In this document: piece by piece, positions 8,824 through 17,590 of the stretch | Layout: each line of letters starts with the position of its first letter | Numbering within the stretch: the stretch's first letter is position 1 | From: Nonlabens spongiae | GTDB taxonomy: Bacteria > Bacteroidota > Bacteroidia > Flavobacteriales > Flavobacteriaceae | Direction of reading: 5' to 3' | NCBI RefSeq assembly: GCF_002117125.1 | Contig: NZ_CP019344.1 | Span: 2,198,501 to 2,262,500, forward strand | DNA: 64,000 nt | Translations under genes and position numbers: made by a program | The notes under the pieces: generated by a model | Seen by the model: only the letters and a program-made list of their open reading frames with translations | Told to the model about the DNA's origin: nothing | Databases searched by the model: none

Positions 8824-10435
8824 AGGGCAAGGTTATTTTGAAATTGGTGTTAGGTTTAGTCTCCAGTTCTATGGTCCCGTTGTGTTTTTCAATAATGGCT
8901 TTAGTATAGAATAATCCGATACCAAAACCTTTCACATTATGCTGGTTACCGCTTCCTACACGGTAGAATTTATCAAAGATACGCTTAGCGTGTTTTGCGT
9001 CGAGACCAGATCCATTATCGGTCACGTTGATCAAAAATTGAGCATCTGATTGGGCTAGTGTGATGGTAATGCGGTCACCTCCATATTTAATCGCATTATC
9101 AACCAGATTGTTGATGGCGTTTTCAAGATGAAAAGCATCGGCCATGATGGAGGCTTCTTTTACAAGATGGTTAGAGAACGTAATTTCTTTTGTGGTCTGG
9201 CTGGAAAAGCGGTGCGTGATCAAAGTGAGTAACTCCTCAAGATCTGTATGGCTTTTTTGCAGGGCAAGATCCTTACTGTCCAGCGTTGCCGTTTCAAGCA
9301 ATTTTTCTACCATGATGTTGAGTTTAGTCAACTGGTCGCGCCCCATGGCGAGATACCTATTTGTTTTCTCCACATCGCCACTGTCTGTAAAACTTTGCAC
9401 TCCCTCAAGTGCAGCTCCAGCAGTTGCTATAGGCGTTTTGAACTCATGAGTGATGTTTGAGATCAAATCATTTTTCATGCGGCTCAGCTCCTTCTGATTG
9501 TTGATCACAACCAATAAATAAAACAAACAAAAAATAACACTCCCTACCAGCAAAAAGCTCAAGAGAATCCCAGTTAGATTTCGTTTTAAAATCTGCATGG
9601 TGAGATTTCCATAGTTTACAATGACCTCTTGATTTTTCTTTAGGAGGCTGCTATTTGCTTTGGCACTAAATGGAAGCTCGGTTAGAGGGTCTATTTTAAG
9701 ATCGTTTTCGCTTTTTTCATCATTAGCAACCAGCGTGTAATCAAGATCAATTTTCTTACTTTTCAAATTGCTGTGAAAAATGCTATCAATAACTGCTAGA
9801 TCGACGGTATCGTCGGTCATGCTAACCACGATACGACTGGTCAGGCTGGTCAGCTCTTCTTGAAGTCTGGCAGTCTGCTCTTGACTGGTCACCTCAGGTA
9901 CAAAACTGGTAACAATAGTATCACCTGTTTCCTCGTTTATATCGGTTTTGGTGTACCCGAAACTTTCTAAAAAACTATCCCTTTTTACTTGAGAACTGTC
10001 TTCATTAATAATGGGTAGACCGAAACTCTCAAGCTCATTTTCTCTTGTTTGTTTAAACCGTTCCTGAAACTTTTTCAGAGAATCCATATCAGCTCCCTTT
10101 AAAACGGTCAGACCTTGTCTGCTTTCAAATCTTATACCTTTCAGCGTTGCAGCTTTACCGCCGTTTTCTTCATTTGCTAGATCGATTTGTTCAAAGACGT
10201 CATCTATTGCTCCTTCCTTAAGACTTCCCTCAAAAAAAATCCCAAGCGTATTGTCCTTTGCCTTTTTGGTGAAGTACTGATCCACGCTTTGATCTAGTGT
10301 AGACTGGACATCTGTGACCAGTTGCTGTTCAGATTCCCTATAAGTTTTATAATTCCAGTAAAGTTGTATGCATAACGTTGTCAAAATCACAAACGTGATC
10401 AAAACAAGCAAGTACATGTATTTACGGTCTCTCAT
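8816..10435 (-). CDS. Membrane sensor histidine kinase
   Basis: A 539-residue sensor: TM1 about residues 8-28, a large extracytoplasmic domain about 29-287, TM2 about 288-311, HisKA dimerisation domain with His330 (SNITHEFKTPI), then a HATPase_c domain with the N box (NNLVDNAIKYGG), G1 (DNGSGLD) and G2 (GFGIGLFY). The sensor domain resembles no recognised ligand-binding fold. It is cotranscribed with the response regulator and divergent from the GLPGLI genes, the likely regulon. A near-consensus box CACCTTTG ends 4 nt before its ATG. Confidence 0.94.
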   Translation of the reverse strand: MRDRKYMYLLVLITFVILTTLCIQLYWNYKTYRESEQQLVTDVQSTLDQSVDQYFTKKAKDNTLGIFFEGSLKEGAIDDVFEQIDLANEENGGKAATLKGIRFESRQGLTVLKGADMDSLKKFQERFKQTRENELESFGLPIINEDSSQVKRDSFLESFGYTKTDINEETGDTIVTSFVPEVTSQEQTARLQEELTSLTSRIVVSMTDDTVDLAVIDSIFHSNLKSKKIDLDYTLVANDEKSENDLKIDPLTELPFSAKANSSLLKKNQEVIVNYGNLTMQILKRNLTGILLSFLLVGSVIFCLFYLLVVINNQKELSRMKNDLISNITHEFKTPIATAGAALEGVQSFTDSGDVEKTNRYLAMGRDQLTKLNIMVEKLLETATLDSKDLALQKSHTDLEELLTLITHRFSSQTTKEITFSNHLVKEASIMADAFHLENAINNLVDNAIKYGGDRITITLAQSDAQFLINVTDNGSGLDAKHAKRIFDKFYRVGSGNQHNVKGFGIGLFYTKAIIEKHNGTIELETKPNTNFKITLPYE

Positions 10436-10475
10436 ATTTCAAAGGTGCGCCTATTTCAGCATTGTAAAAAACGGC

Positions 10476-10500
10476 TTAACAGATGTTAACCCTGCTTAAC
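10476..10500. promoter_or_regulatory. Three TTAAC direct repeats at 10-bp spacing (candidate operator)
   Basis: TTAAC occurs at 10476-10480, 10486-10490 and 10496-10500, one helical turn apart, between the divergent kinase and GLPGLI genes. Phase-locked direct repeats are the usual target form of OmpR/PhoB regulators, so this is the best candidate site for the neighbouring response regulator. The array lies just upstream of a CATCTTTG box (10523-10530). Confidence 0.55.
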
Positions 10501-10551
10501 TCGTTTGTATTCAGAATCCTCTCATCTTTGAATCATCAAAAAACAAACATC

Positions 10552-11454
10552 ATGAATAATTTACTACTTAGTTTGATTTGTTTTGTTCTCGCTTTCGCGA
10601 AAGCGGAAACAGCACAAGCACAACAAGACTTCAAAGGAGTTGCTACTTACCAAAGCAAAATGATCTTCAAAGAAAAAGAGAAAGATGGTGACAGCGAGGA
10701 AAAAGCCAAAGCCAATTCCAAAATGAGTCCAGAGATGCAGGCCGCCATGAAAAAAGCGCTGGAAAGTGCCGGACAAGCAGAATTCACCTTAAGCTTCACC
10801 AAAGACGAATCACTTTATGAGAAAGTGGAAGAGCTCGCAAAACCAAAGCCCAGTTCAGGAATAACCATCCAGATAACTGGCGGTGGTGGAACCTATGGAA
10901 CTACCTATAAAAACCTAAAAGAAGGGGTTTTTAAGCGCGAGGACCAGATCATGACCAAAGAATTTCTCATTACTGATGAGCTGGAAGAATTCAACTGGGA
11001 AGTGACTGGCGAGACCAAGCAAATAGGAAATTATATGGCAATCAAAGCTGTGCTCAAACCTAAGCCTAAAACCGAAGAAGAACTCGCAGAGGAAAAGAAA
11101 AAGGAAGAAGAAGCCAAGAAAAAAGAAGAAAATGGAGAGAACGATGGACTCTTCAGTATGATCGAGGTAGAGGCAAAAGAAACTACAGCATGGTTCACAC
11201 CCCAGATTCCAGTAAGCAATGGTCCTGGAAAATACCACGGGTTACCAGGTCTCATCTTAGAACTTAATGAAGGTAACACGGTGATTCTATGCAGCAAGAT
11301 CGAGCTCAATCCAGAAAAATTCGAATTGAAAGAACCTAAATCAGGCAAGAAAATAGGTTTAGAAGAATTCAGAGAGCTACGTGACAAAAAGCAGAAAGAA
11401 CTGATGGAGCGGTTCAAAAGCAAAAAAGGCGGTGGAGTATTCTTTGGCGGATAA
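10552..11454 (+). CDS. GLPGLI family protein (first of two)
   Basis: Secreted protein of the GLPGLI family (TIGR01200), named from a motif seen here as YHGLPGLILELNEG near residue 225. From the ATG at 10552 it has 300 residues; the open frame begins at 10483, but the earlier part reads through the promoter and TTAAC array. The signal peptide MNNLLLSLICFVLAFAKA contains a GCTTTCGCGAAAGC copy that supplies the AFA sequence near the cleavage site. A charged Lys/Glu-rich stretch (about 172-195) interrupts the domain. It is followed by a paralogue and a beta-barrel gene; such trios recur in Bacteroidota but the GLPGLI role is unknown. Confidence 0.87.
   Translation: MNNLLLSLICFVLAFAKAETAQAQQDFKGVATYQSKMIFKEKEKDGDSEEKAKANSKMSPEMQAAMKKALESAGQAEFTLSFTKDESLYEKVEELAKPKPSSGITIQITGGGGTYGTTYKNLKEGVFKREDQIMTKEFLITDELEEFNWEVTGETKQIGNYMAIKAVLKPKPKTEEELAEEKKKEEEAKKKEENGENDGLFSMIEVEAKETTAWFTPQIPVSNGPGKYHGLPGLILELNEGNTVILCSKIELNPEKFELKEPKSGKKIGLEEFRELRDKKQKELMERFKSKKGGGVFFGG
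10591..10605. repeat. GCTTTCGCGAAAGC palindrome copy 3
   Basis: Lies in the signal-peptide codons of the first GLPGLI gene, read as AFAKA. Confidence 0.95.
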
Positions 11455-11542
11455 GTTAAAATAAAGTTAACTAACGAAACTATTTACAGCTTAAACAGTC
11501 TCATAGGCGCATATGCAAATCATATTTTAAAGAAAATCAATT

Positions 11543-12403
11543 ATGAGATTTCTAGTTTCAATTTTTGCCTTGATCGTGAGCTTGAGTGGAGTCGCTCAAG
11601 AATTTTATGGAGAGGCTACCTATATGTCAAAAACCACCATGGATACTAGCTGGTTACCAGAAGGTCGTGAGATGTCACCACAGCGCAGGAAACAAATTGA
11701 GGAGCGCATGAAAAAATTTGGTGAGAAAACCTACGTACTCAAATTCAATCGCAATGAGAGCATTTATAAAGAGGAGCGCGAGCTATCTGCACCAGGCGGT
11801 GGCGGTAGAGGCTGGGGAAACATGATGGGAACTGCCATGGGCGGTGACAAGTATAAAAACCTAGCTGATGGACAATGGGTGGAGCAAAGAGACATGTTTG
11901 GAAAAATGTTTCTTGTAAAAGACTCAATCCAGCAAATGGAATGGAAGATCACTGGAGAGACAAAGCAAATAGGTCAGTATCAAGTGATCAAAGCTTTAGG
12001 AACAAAGAAAAATGATGAGCTGGACTGGTCCTCTTTCAGACGCCGCCGCCCTAATAATAACGAAGAGAAAAAGAAAGACAGCGTTGCCCTGGCGGAAGGA
12101 AAAATGGACGAGGTCTTCAAACAAGATCCTACTACTCAAGTTACGGCGTGGTTTACACCACAAATACCAGTTCAGCATGGACCGGGAGAATATTCAGGAT
12201 TACCAGGACTCATTCTGGAAGTAAATGCGGGTAGAACTACGCTACTCTGCAATAAGATCGTTGTCAATCCTGAAGAACAGGAAGAAATAGATCCAGCCGA
12301 AAAAGGTGAAGTGGTAAGCGAGGAAGAATACAATTCCATGTTCAAGAAAAAAATGGAAGAAATGAGCCAGCGATGGAGAGGTCGTGGTCGCGGCCGTAGA
12401 TAA
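11543..12403 (+). CDS. GLPGLI family protein (second of two)
   Basis: Paralogue of the gene 88 bp upstream: shared segments are YKNL(K/A)(E/D)G, (W/E)EWKITGETKQIG, TAWFTPQIPV, and the hallmark YSGLPGLILEVNAG. Signal peptide MRFLVSIFALIVSLSGVAQ; 286 residues; a basic Arg/Gly-rich C-terminus (RWRGRGRGRR). The gap before it contains AGTTAAA and AGTTAAC 11 bp apart (11454-11471), a weaker version of the upstream TTAAC array, so it may have its own regulated promoter. A strong terminator follows 20 bp after the stop. Confidence 0.87.
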   Translation: MRFLVSIFALIVSLSGVAQEFYGEATYMSKTTMDTSWLPEGREMSPQRRKQIEERMKKFGEKTYVLKFNRNESIYKEERELSAPGGGGRGWGNMMGTAMGGDKYKNLADGQWVEQRDMFGKMFLVKDSIQQMEWKITGETKQIGQYQVIKALGTKKNDELDWSSFRRRRPNNNEEKKKDSVALAEGKMDEVFKQDPTTQVTAWFTPQIPVQHGPGEYSGLPGLILEVNAGRTTLLCNKIVVNPEEQEEIDPAEKGEVVSEEEYNSMFKKKMEEMSQRWRGRGRGRR

Positions 12404-12422
12404 ATTTAAAGACACACATTTG

Positions 12423-12462
12423 TGCGAGAACGTTTACCTAACCAAAGGTTCTCGCATTTTTT
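12423..12462 (+). terminator. Terminator or attenuator before the beta-barrel gene
   Basis: A 9-bp perfect stem (TGCGAGAAC at 12423-12431 with GTTCTCGCA at 12448-12456) is followed directly by six T. It lies between the second GLPGLI gene and the barrel gene, whose ATG is 16 nt beyond the T run, so it may partly uncouple their expression. Confidence 0.75.
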
Positions 12463-12478
12463 ACATCCCAAAATCAAA

Positions 12479-15178
12479 ATGAAAAAAACTCTACTCATTT
12501 TCCTTGCCTTGATTTGCCTTGTGGGCACTCTCAAAGCACAATCCGTCAAAATAACGGGTGTTGTTGTGGACAGCCTAGGGCAACCACTTCAGATGGCAAA
12601 CGTAATTGCCTATCAAAAAGATAAGAATCTTGGTGCATTTGGTATCACAAATGATGCAGGCCGATACCAACTTTTGGACCTAAAAAAAGACAGTACCTAC
12701 GTAGTGAAGGTTTCCTTTTTAGGCCTTAAAGCAGTTGAAGACACCATTAAAAATATTCAAACTGACCTAGAGCGCAACTATGTTCTGCTAGAGGGCCCTG
12801 ATGAACTCGATGCGGTCAATATCGTTTATGAAATGCCCGTTTCCATTAAAGGAGATACCATCGTTTACAACAGTGATAGCTTCACTAATGGAACGGAGCG
12901 TAAACTGGGCGAGGTACTCCAAAAACTACCTGGTGTAGAAGTCAATGAGGATGGTGATGTACAAGTAGAAGGTAAAGCCGTGGAGAAGATTAAAGTAAAT
13001 GGGAAGGATTTCTTTGAAGGGGATACTCGATTAGCCACTAAAAACATACCCGCAAATGCCATTGATAAAGTCGAAGTACTTAGAAACTACAACGACGTAG
13101 GTCAGTTAAAAGGCCTAGGTAATGATCAAGACCGTATTGCCATAAATATTAGACTCAAAGAAGGAAAGGAAAATTTCTGGTTTGGTGATGGAACTGCCGC
13201 GGTAGGTTACGGAGGATTAGACGAGCGTTACCTTATCCAGCCTAAAGCTTTTTATTACAGTGATAAACTTTCAGTTAACATCCTGACTGATCTAAATAAT
13301 TTAGGACAACCTGCTTTTACCAGCAGAGACTATTTCAGATTTGTTGGATTCAGAAGAGGAAATACTCAAGATACAGGAGGCGGAATCAATGTAGGTACTG
13401 CCAGCGCTTTTTCCCCTATTCAGGTAAGTAATGCAACAAATGTAGAAACCAAGTTTGCTGCGGTCAACAGTATATGGAACGCTTCAAAAACTTTGGATAT
13501 TAAGACGTTTGGTATTTTCAACCGAACAGATTCTGATGCCGCTTTCATCAATCAAAACATTTTTATCGATAGTGGACTCGAAGAAACGCGAACTCAAAGT
13601 ACACAAGAGGAAGTAAATTCTGCATTATTTAAGCTAGGCGCAGACTTTAAGCCAAACGAAAATCTCACGCTGGACTACGACGGGCAATTCAGTATTACGA
13701 ATGAGGAATCTATGACCCAAAGAATTTCTCAATCGCAGAGAGGAACTGAAGAAGTTGATGAATTGCGTAATCAAAATCCTTACACCTTTGATCAATCTTT
13801 GAATGGATATTACACTCTAGGTGAGAAGAATGTCTTTTCCTTAGAAACTCGATTTTTAAATCAAGAAGAAGATCCATTTTTCAATGCCTCAAGAGATTTA
13901 TTGGGAATAGACGATCCTGCCCCTTTTAATGAACTAGGACTAGAAGAAGCCGACCCATATATCCTTAATCAAAACAGACTGGTACGCACAAATAAGTTTG
14001 ATGCAAAACTGGACTACTGGTATGTGCTTAACAAAAAAAGCAATCTTAACGTCATTACTGGTACAACGATATCAAGTCAGGATTTCAATACCAGCATATT
14101 TCAAACGCTAAACGATGGCTCAACTAATTCACTAGACAGCGATACAGTAGGTAACGATGTTGATTTTGATTTCAGGGATTTGTATGCAGGTCTTAGATAT
14201 AAGTTTATTACTGGAAAATTCACTTTTACACCAGGTCTTATTGCGCATAGCTTTCAGACAAAGGACTTTCAGAACAGTTCAGAGAATAAAATCAATACAG
14301 AGCGCGTCTTACCAGAGCTAAATATCAGATACGACCTACGTAGCTCGCAGTCTCTAACCTTAGATTATAATCAAACTGTTCAATTTAATGATGCAGATTC
14401 CTACGCTGAAGGTTTAATACTTTCAGGGTTCAACGGTTTGAGAGTTGGAAATAATCAACTAGAGGGCGTCATAAATGACCGTATTAGATTGCGTTACAAC
14501 GACTTCAACATGTTCAACTACCAGTTTGTAAATGCTAACGTTACTTACACTAAAACTAGAGATGCTATTCAAAGCAATACGATTCTGAGAGGCATTAATA
14601 CTGTGAGTCAAAGTATCAATTCTGTATTTGCAAATGAATCACTTTCTGGTGGTGGTACTTACAGCAGAGAGATCAAAAAAATTCAAACTGGCTTGTCTGC
14701 AAATGCTTCTTATAACATCTTTAATAACGTTATCAACGGTGACAATCAAGAATCTGTGAATTTTAATCATAGCTATTCCATATTCGGTAGATCTAACTTT
14801 CAAAAAGGAGTGAACTTTAATGTGCGATATACACTGGGATTTGCTGATAACGACAACGGTCAGTTTACCAATGAATCCACTACTAATACAATCAACTTAG
14901 ATGCAGACTGGCAGATAGGTAAAAGATGGTTCCTTCAGGCAGATTATGATTATAACATTTTCAGAGCGACAGGAGATGTTGAAAACACATTTGATTTCTT
15001 GAACGCCACATTAAGATATCAGAAGCCTGAGTCAAAATGGGAATACTCTTTGATTGCAAGAAATATACTGGATCGTGATGCTCGAGTAAACAACTCGTTT
15101 GGTCAGATTGTTTCCAGTACTTCCAGCACATTTGTGCTACCACGATACGTGTACTTTCAAGTACGTTTTGATTTATAG
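12479..15178 (+). CDS. Outer-membrane beta-barrel protein with N-terminal carboxypeptidase-regulatory-like domain
   Basis: TonB-receptor-like outer-membrane protein of 899 residues. The ATG at 12479 gives the signal peptide MKKTLLIFLALICLVGTLKAQ; the frame is open back to 12422 but that part spans the terminator hairpin. Residues about 22-105 form a CarboxypepD_reg-like Ig fold (VKITGVVVDSLGQPLQMANV), then a plug-like segment with GEVLQKLPGVEV and KIKVNGKDFFEGD, then a long beta-barrel (OMP_b-brl_3 type) ending in an aromatic YFQVRFDL. Context makes it a target of the two-component system at 8.1-10.4 kb and a functional partner of the GLPGLI proteins. Substrate unknown. Confidence 0.88.
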   Translation: MKKTLLIFLALICLVGTLKAQSVKITGVVVDSLGQPLQMANVIAYQKDKNLGAFGITNDAGRYQLLDLKKDSTYVVKVSFLGLKAVEDTIKNIQTDLERNYVLLEGPDELDAVNIVYEMPVSIKGDTIVYNSDSFTNGTERKLGEVLQKLPGVEVNEDGDVQVEGKAVEKIKVNGKDFFEGDTRLATKNIPANAIDKVEVLRNYNDVGQLKGLGNDQDRIAINIRLKEGKENFWFGDGTAAVGYGGLDERYLIQPKAFYYSDKLSVNILTDLNNLGQPAFTSRDYFRFVGFRRGNTQDTGGGINVGTASAFSPIQVSNATNVETKFAAVNSIWNASKTLDIKTFGIFNRTDSDAAFINQNIFIDSGLEETRTQSTQEEVNSALFKLGADFKPNENLTLDYDGQFSITNEESMTQRISQSQRGTEEVDELRNQNPYTFDQSLNGYYTLGEKNVFSLETRFLNQEEDPFFNASRDLLGIDDPAPFNELGLEEADPYILNQNRLVRTNKFDAKLDYWYVLNKKSNLNVITGTTISSQDFNTSIFQTLNDGSTNSLDSDTVGNDVDFDFRDLYAGLRYKFITGKFTFTPGLIAHSFQTKDFQNSSENKINTERVLPELNIRYDLRSSQSLTLDYNQTVQFNDADSYAEGLILSGFNGLRVGNNQLEGVINDRIRLRYNDFNMFNYQFVNANVTYTKTRDAIQSNTILRGINTVSQSINSVFANESLSGGGTYSREIKKIQTGLSANASYNIFNNVINGDNQESVNFNHSYSIFGRSNFQKGVNFNVRYTLGFADNDNGQFTNESTTNTINLDADWQIGKRWFLQADYDYNIFRATGDVENTFDFLNATLRYQKPESKWEYSLIARNILDRDARVNNSFGQIVSSTSSTFVLPRYVYFQVRFDL

Positions 15179-15205
15179 AATTAGCCTTTTATCAAATCAC
15201 ATTAG

Positions 15206-15228
15206 AGCAGCCTTCGGGCTGCTTTTTT
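15206..15228 (+). terminator. Rho-independent terminator after the beta-barrel gene
   Basis: AGCAGCC, a TTCG loop, GGCTGCT and five further T: a stable tetraloop hairpin 28 bp past the stop codon. Confidence 0.9.
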
Positions 15229-15252
15229 GATATAACAATTTTGATGGTTTCT

Positions 15253-15267
15253 GCTTTCGCGAAAGCG
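15253..15267. repeat. GCTTTCGCGAAAGC palindrome copy 4 (intergenic)
   Basis: Lies between the barrel terminator and the hemW stop codon. Confidence 0.95.
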
Positions 15268-15269
15268 TA

Positions 15270-16400
15270 CTAACTCAAATTCAACATAAACAGCTCACTT
15301 GCGATACCGTCACTTAAAAACTTCCCTTTGCGGGTGACTTGTAAAACATCGCCATCCAAAAATAGATAGTGATCTTTCAAATAGTTTTGTGCTTGGGACA
15401 AAAGATATTCCTTGAATTCTAAACCAAAATCCTGCTCGATTCTATCTAGGGAAACACCATAAATCGTACGCAGGCCTGTCATGATATATTCATTGTAACG
15501 ATCTACGGTAGAAAGTTCTTCTATCTCAATAGGTAAAGTATCAGCCTCAATGGCCTTCATGTATTTGACATTATTGTTGATGTTCCAGCCTCTTCTTTTT
15601 CCATCAAAACTGTGCGCGCTGGGACCAATTCCCAAATAACTTTTACCGGTCCAGTACGCAGTGTTGTTTTTTGAAAAATATCCTGGCTTCCCAAAATTTG
15701 AAAATTCATAATTTGTAAAGCCTTTATCAGCCATCACTTCCAGCAAAATATCAAAATGACGCTGTGCTGTCTCATCCTTAACTTGAGGAATAATTCCTTT
15801 TTCGATAAAAGATTTTAACGGAGTATGATCCTCTACCGTTAATGCATAGCTGGAAATGTGAGGAACTCCTAATTCAATTGCTGTTTGGATATTTTCTCGC
15901 CACTCCTCATCGCTCAAACCAGGTATTCCATAAATGAGGTCGATTGAAATATTTTCAAAAGACTTTTTGGCGAGTTCAATGCATTCTCTAGCCTCATTTT
16001 GGTCATGCGCCCTGTTCATGAGCTTGAGATCCCGTTCATAAAAGCTCTGGACGCCTATGGACAATCGGTTTATGGAGGATCTTGAGAGGTTTTCAATTTT
16101 TTCAGGTGTCAAATCATCTGGATTTGCTTCTAGAGTAATTTCAGGATTTAAGACCACTTGATAATTATCGTAAACCGCGGCGATGATTCTCTCGACCTGT
16201 TCCACGGTAAGCACACTGGGTGTTCCCCCACCAAAATATATGGTCTCAACAGTTCCTGGCTGCTCATCTTTGCGCAATTTCAGTTCCTTAACTAGGGCAT
16301 CTACCATACGTGATTTGTACTTATCACTCGTGCTGAAATGAAAATCGCAATAATGGCAAGCTTGTTTGCAAAAAGGTATGTGGATGTAAATTCCGCTCAA
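15270..16400 (-). CDS. hemW: Radical SAM heme chaperone HemW
   Basis: Radical SAM protein of the HemN-like group; characterised HemW proteins bind heme and deliver it to client proteins rather than oxidising coproporphyrinogen. The 376-residue product has the cluster motif C11-x3-C15-x2-C18 (FCKQACHYCDF), then YFGGGTPSVL and SIGVQSF of the SAM barrel, and a C-terminal HemN-type domain (about 290-376). The start is TTG at 16400, supported by the family start SGIYIHIPFC. HemN proper has an extra N-terminal arm that is absent here. Confidence 0.9.
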   Translation of the reverse strand: MSGIYIHIPFCKQACHYCDFHFSTSDKYKSRMVDALVKELKLRKDEQPGTVETIYFGGGTPSVLTVEQVERIIAAVYDNYQVVLNPEITLEANPDDLTPEKIENLSRSSINRLSIGVQSFYERDLKLMNRAHDQNEARECIELAKKSFENISIDLIYGIPGLSDEEWRENIQTAIELGVPHISSYALTVEDHTPLKSFIEKGIIPQVKDETAQRHFDILLEVMADKGFTNYEFSNFGKPGYFSKNNTAYWTGKSYLGIGPSAHSFDGKRRGWNINNNVKYMKAIEADTLPIEIEELSTVDRYNEYIMTGLRTIYGVSLDRIEQDFGLEFKEYLLSQAQNYLKDHYLFLDGDVLQVTRKGKFLSDGIASELFMLNLS

Positions 16401-16591
16401 AAGTTCAATTTATCTAAGTGCAATATTAACAGTAAAATTTTTGGACTGCAGGATGTCAAAATGGTGGTAAAATGTAATTTTATACTTATACAATACGACT
16501 AGAGTTTTAACGTTATATGCTTGAGAATAAGCGACTAAATTTCGTATGTTGGCATCGTTTATGCACTATTGTGAATAAATTAAGAAATTTT

Positions 16592-17590
16592 ATGAATCGA
16601 TACATATCTGTTGTTTTTTGCATTGCTGTTTTTATGACTTGCATGCCTTTGAAATCCGCTTTCGCGAAAGCGAACTTAAAAACTACCCCCCTCAACCTTG
16701 AGACGAGCAATGATGATGGCGGTGAAGAACTTGCAGCAGAAGTAGTTACTTATCAAAATCCCGCCCTTCAGCTCGCCTTACAAGATCAGATCATGGCAAA
16801 TCCTAGATGGAGCGCTCTTATCAAACAGAAAAGAATGTCTATAAGTCTTGTGGACCTCAACGACATGAGCGACATACATTATGCAGCCATAAATGGCGAT
16901 CATATGATGTATGCGGCCAGCATGCCCAAGATTGCGGTACTCTATGCCGCTTTTGATGCTATTGAGGAAGGCGATCTACCGTTTACCAAAGAAATTCAGA
17001 AAGACATGTGGCTCATGATCTCAAAATCAAACAATGCTGCGTCTACTAGAATGATCGACCGAGTTGGTTTTCAACGCATTGAAGATTTAATGTGCAATCC
17101 TGAAAATCCATTTTATGATAAAGATGGCGTGGGTGGTTTATGGGTAGGTAAGCGCTATGCCGCTCAGGGTAAGCGTAATCCTGAACCCCTTAAAGGTTTA
17201 AGCCATGCTGCCACCACAAGTTCTGTCGCAAAATTATACTATCAACTAGCTACTGGCCAGCTGATTAACGAGAAGCGTAGTGAGCAGATGCTTAAATATC
17301 TTAAAGATCCTAGCTTACATCACAAGTTTGTAAATACGCTGGACCGTATCGCCCCAGAGGCGACGCTTTTTAGAAAAAGTGGCTCTTGGAGAAACTGGCA
17401 CTGTGACTCGGTTATGGTTTATGATGAAGCTCGTAGCAAACACTATATTCTTGTAGCGATGGTAGAACACCCTAATGGCGAAAAGATTATAAGAAATTTA
17501 GTACGCCCTGCCGAACTTGCTCTGGATCAAAGTGCTATTTTGGCACCGACCCCAGACTCAAATGAAACAGTTATCACAGCAGGTACATAA
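16592..17590 (+). CDS. Secreted class A beta-lactamase-like serine hydrolase
   Basis: The ATG at 16592 gives the signal peptide MNRYISVVFCIAVFMTCM and a 332-residue product; the upstream open frame to 16517 adds a poor N-terminus. Penicillin-binding/beta-lactamase fold motifs: SMPK (SxxK) near residue 110, SNN (SxN) near 146 and KSG (KTG-like) near 264. It lacks the ExxxN-type omega loop that would identify a true beta-lactamase at a glance, so a peptidoglycan hydrolase or transpeptidase-like role is as likely. A GCTTTCGCGAAAGC copy in the signal region supplies AFAKA. Its end overlaps the start of the transporter gene by 29 bp, implying coupled translation. Confidence 0.78.
   Translation: MNRYISVVFCIAVFMTCMPLKSAFAKANLKTTPLNLETSNDDGGEELAAEVVTYQNPALQLALQDQIMANPRWSALIKQKRMSISLVDLNDMSDIHYAAINGDHMMYAASMPKIAVLYAAFDAIEEGDLPFTKEIQKDMWLMISKSNNAASTRMIDRVGFQRIEDLMCNPENPFYDKDGVGGLWVGKRYAAQGKRNPEPLKGLSHAATTSSVAKLYYQLATGQLINEKRSEQMLKYLKDPSLHHKFVNTLDRIAPEATLFRKSGSWRNWHCDSVMVYDEARSKHYILVAMVEHPNGEKIIRNLVRPAELALDQSAILAPTPDSNETVITAGT
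16658..16672. repeat. GCTTTCGCGAAAGC palindrome copy 5
   Basis: Located at the probable signal-peptidase site of the serine hydrolase, read as AFAKA. Confidence 0.95.

Noticed and set aside
10915..11423. Antisense open frames over the first GLPGLI gene
   Set aside because: Phe/Ser-rich products come from reading Lys/Glu-rich codons backwards.
16592..17590. True class A beta-lactamase
   Set aside because: SxxK, SxN and KSG are present, but these are shared by other serine hydrolases of the fold; the Glu-containing omega loop was not clearly seen.
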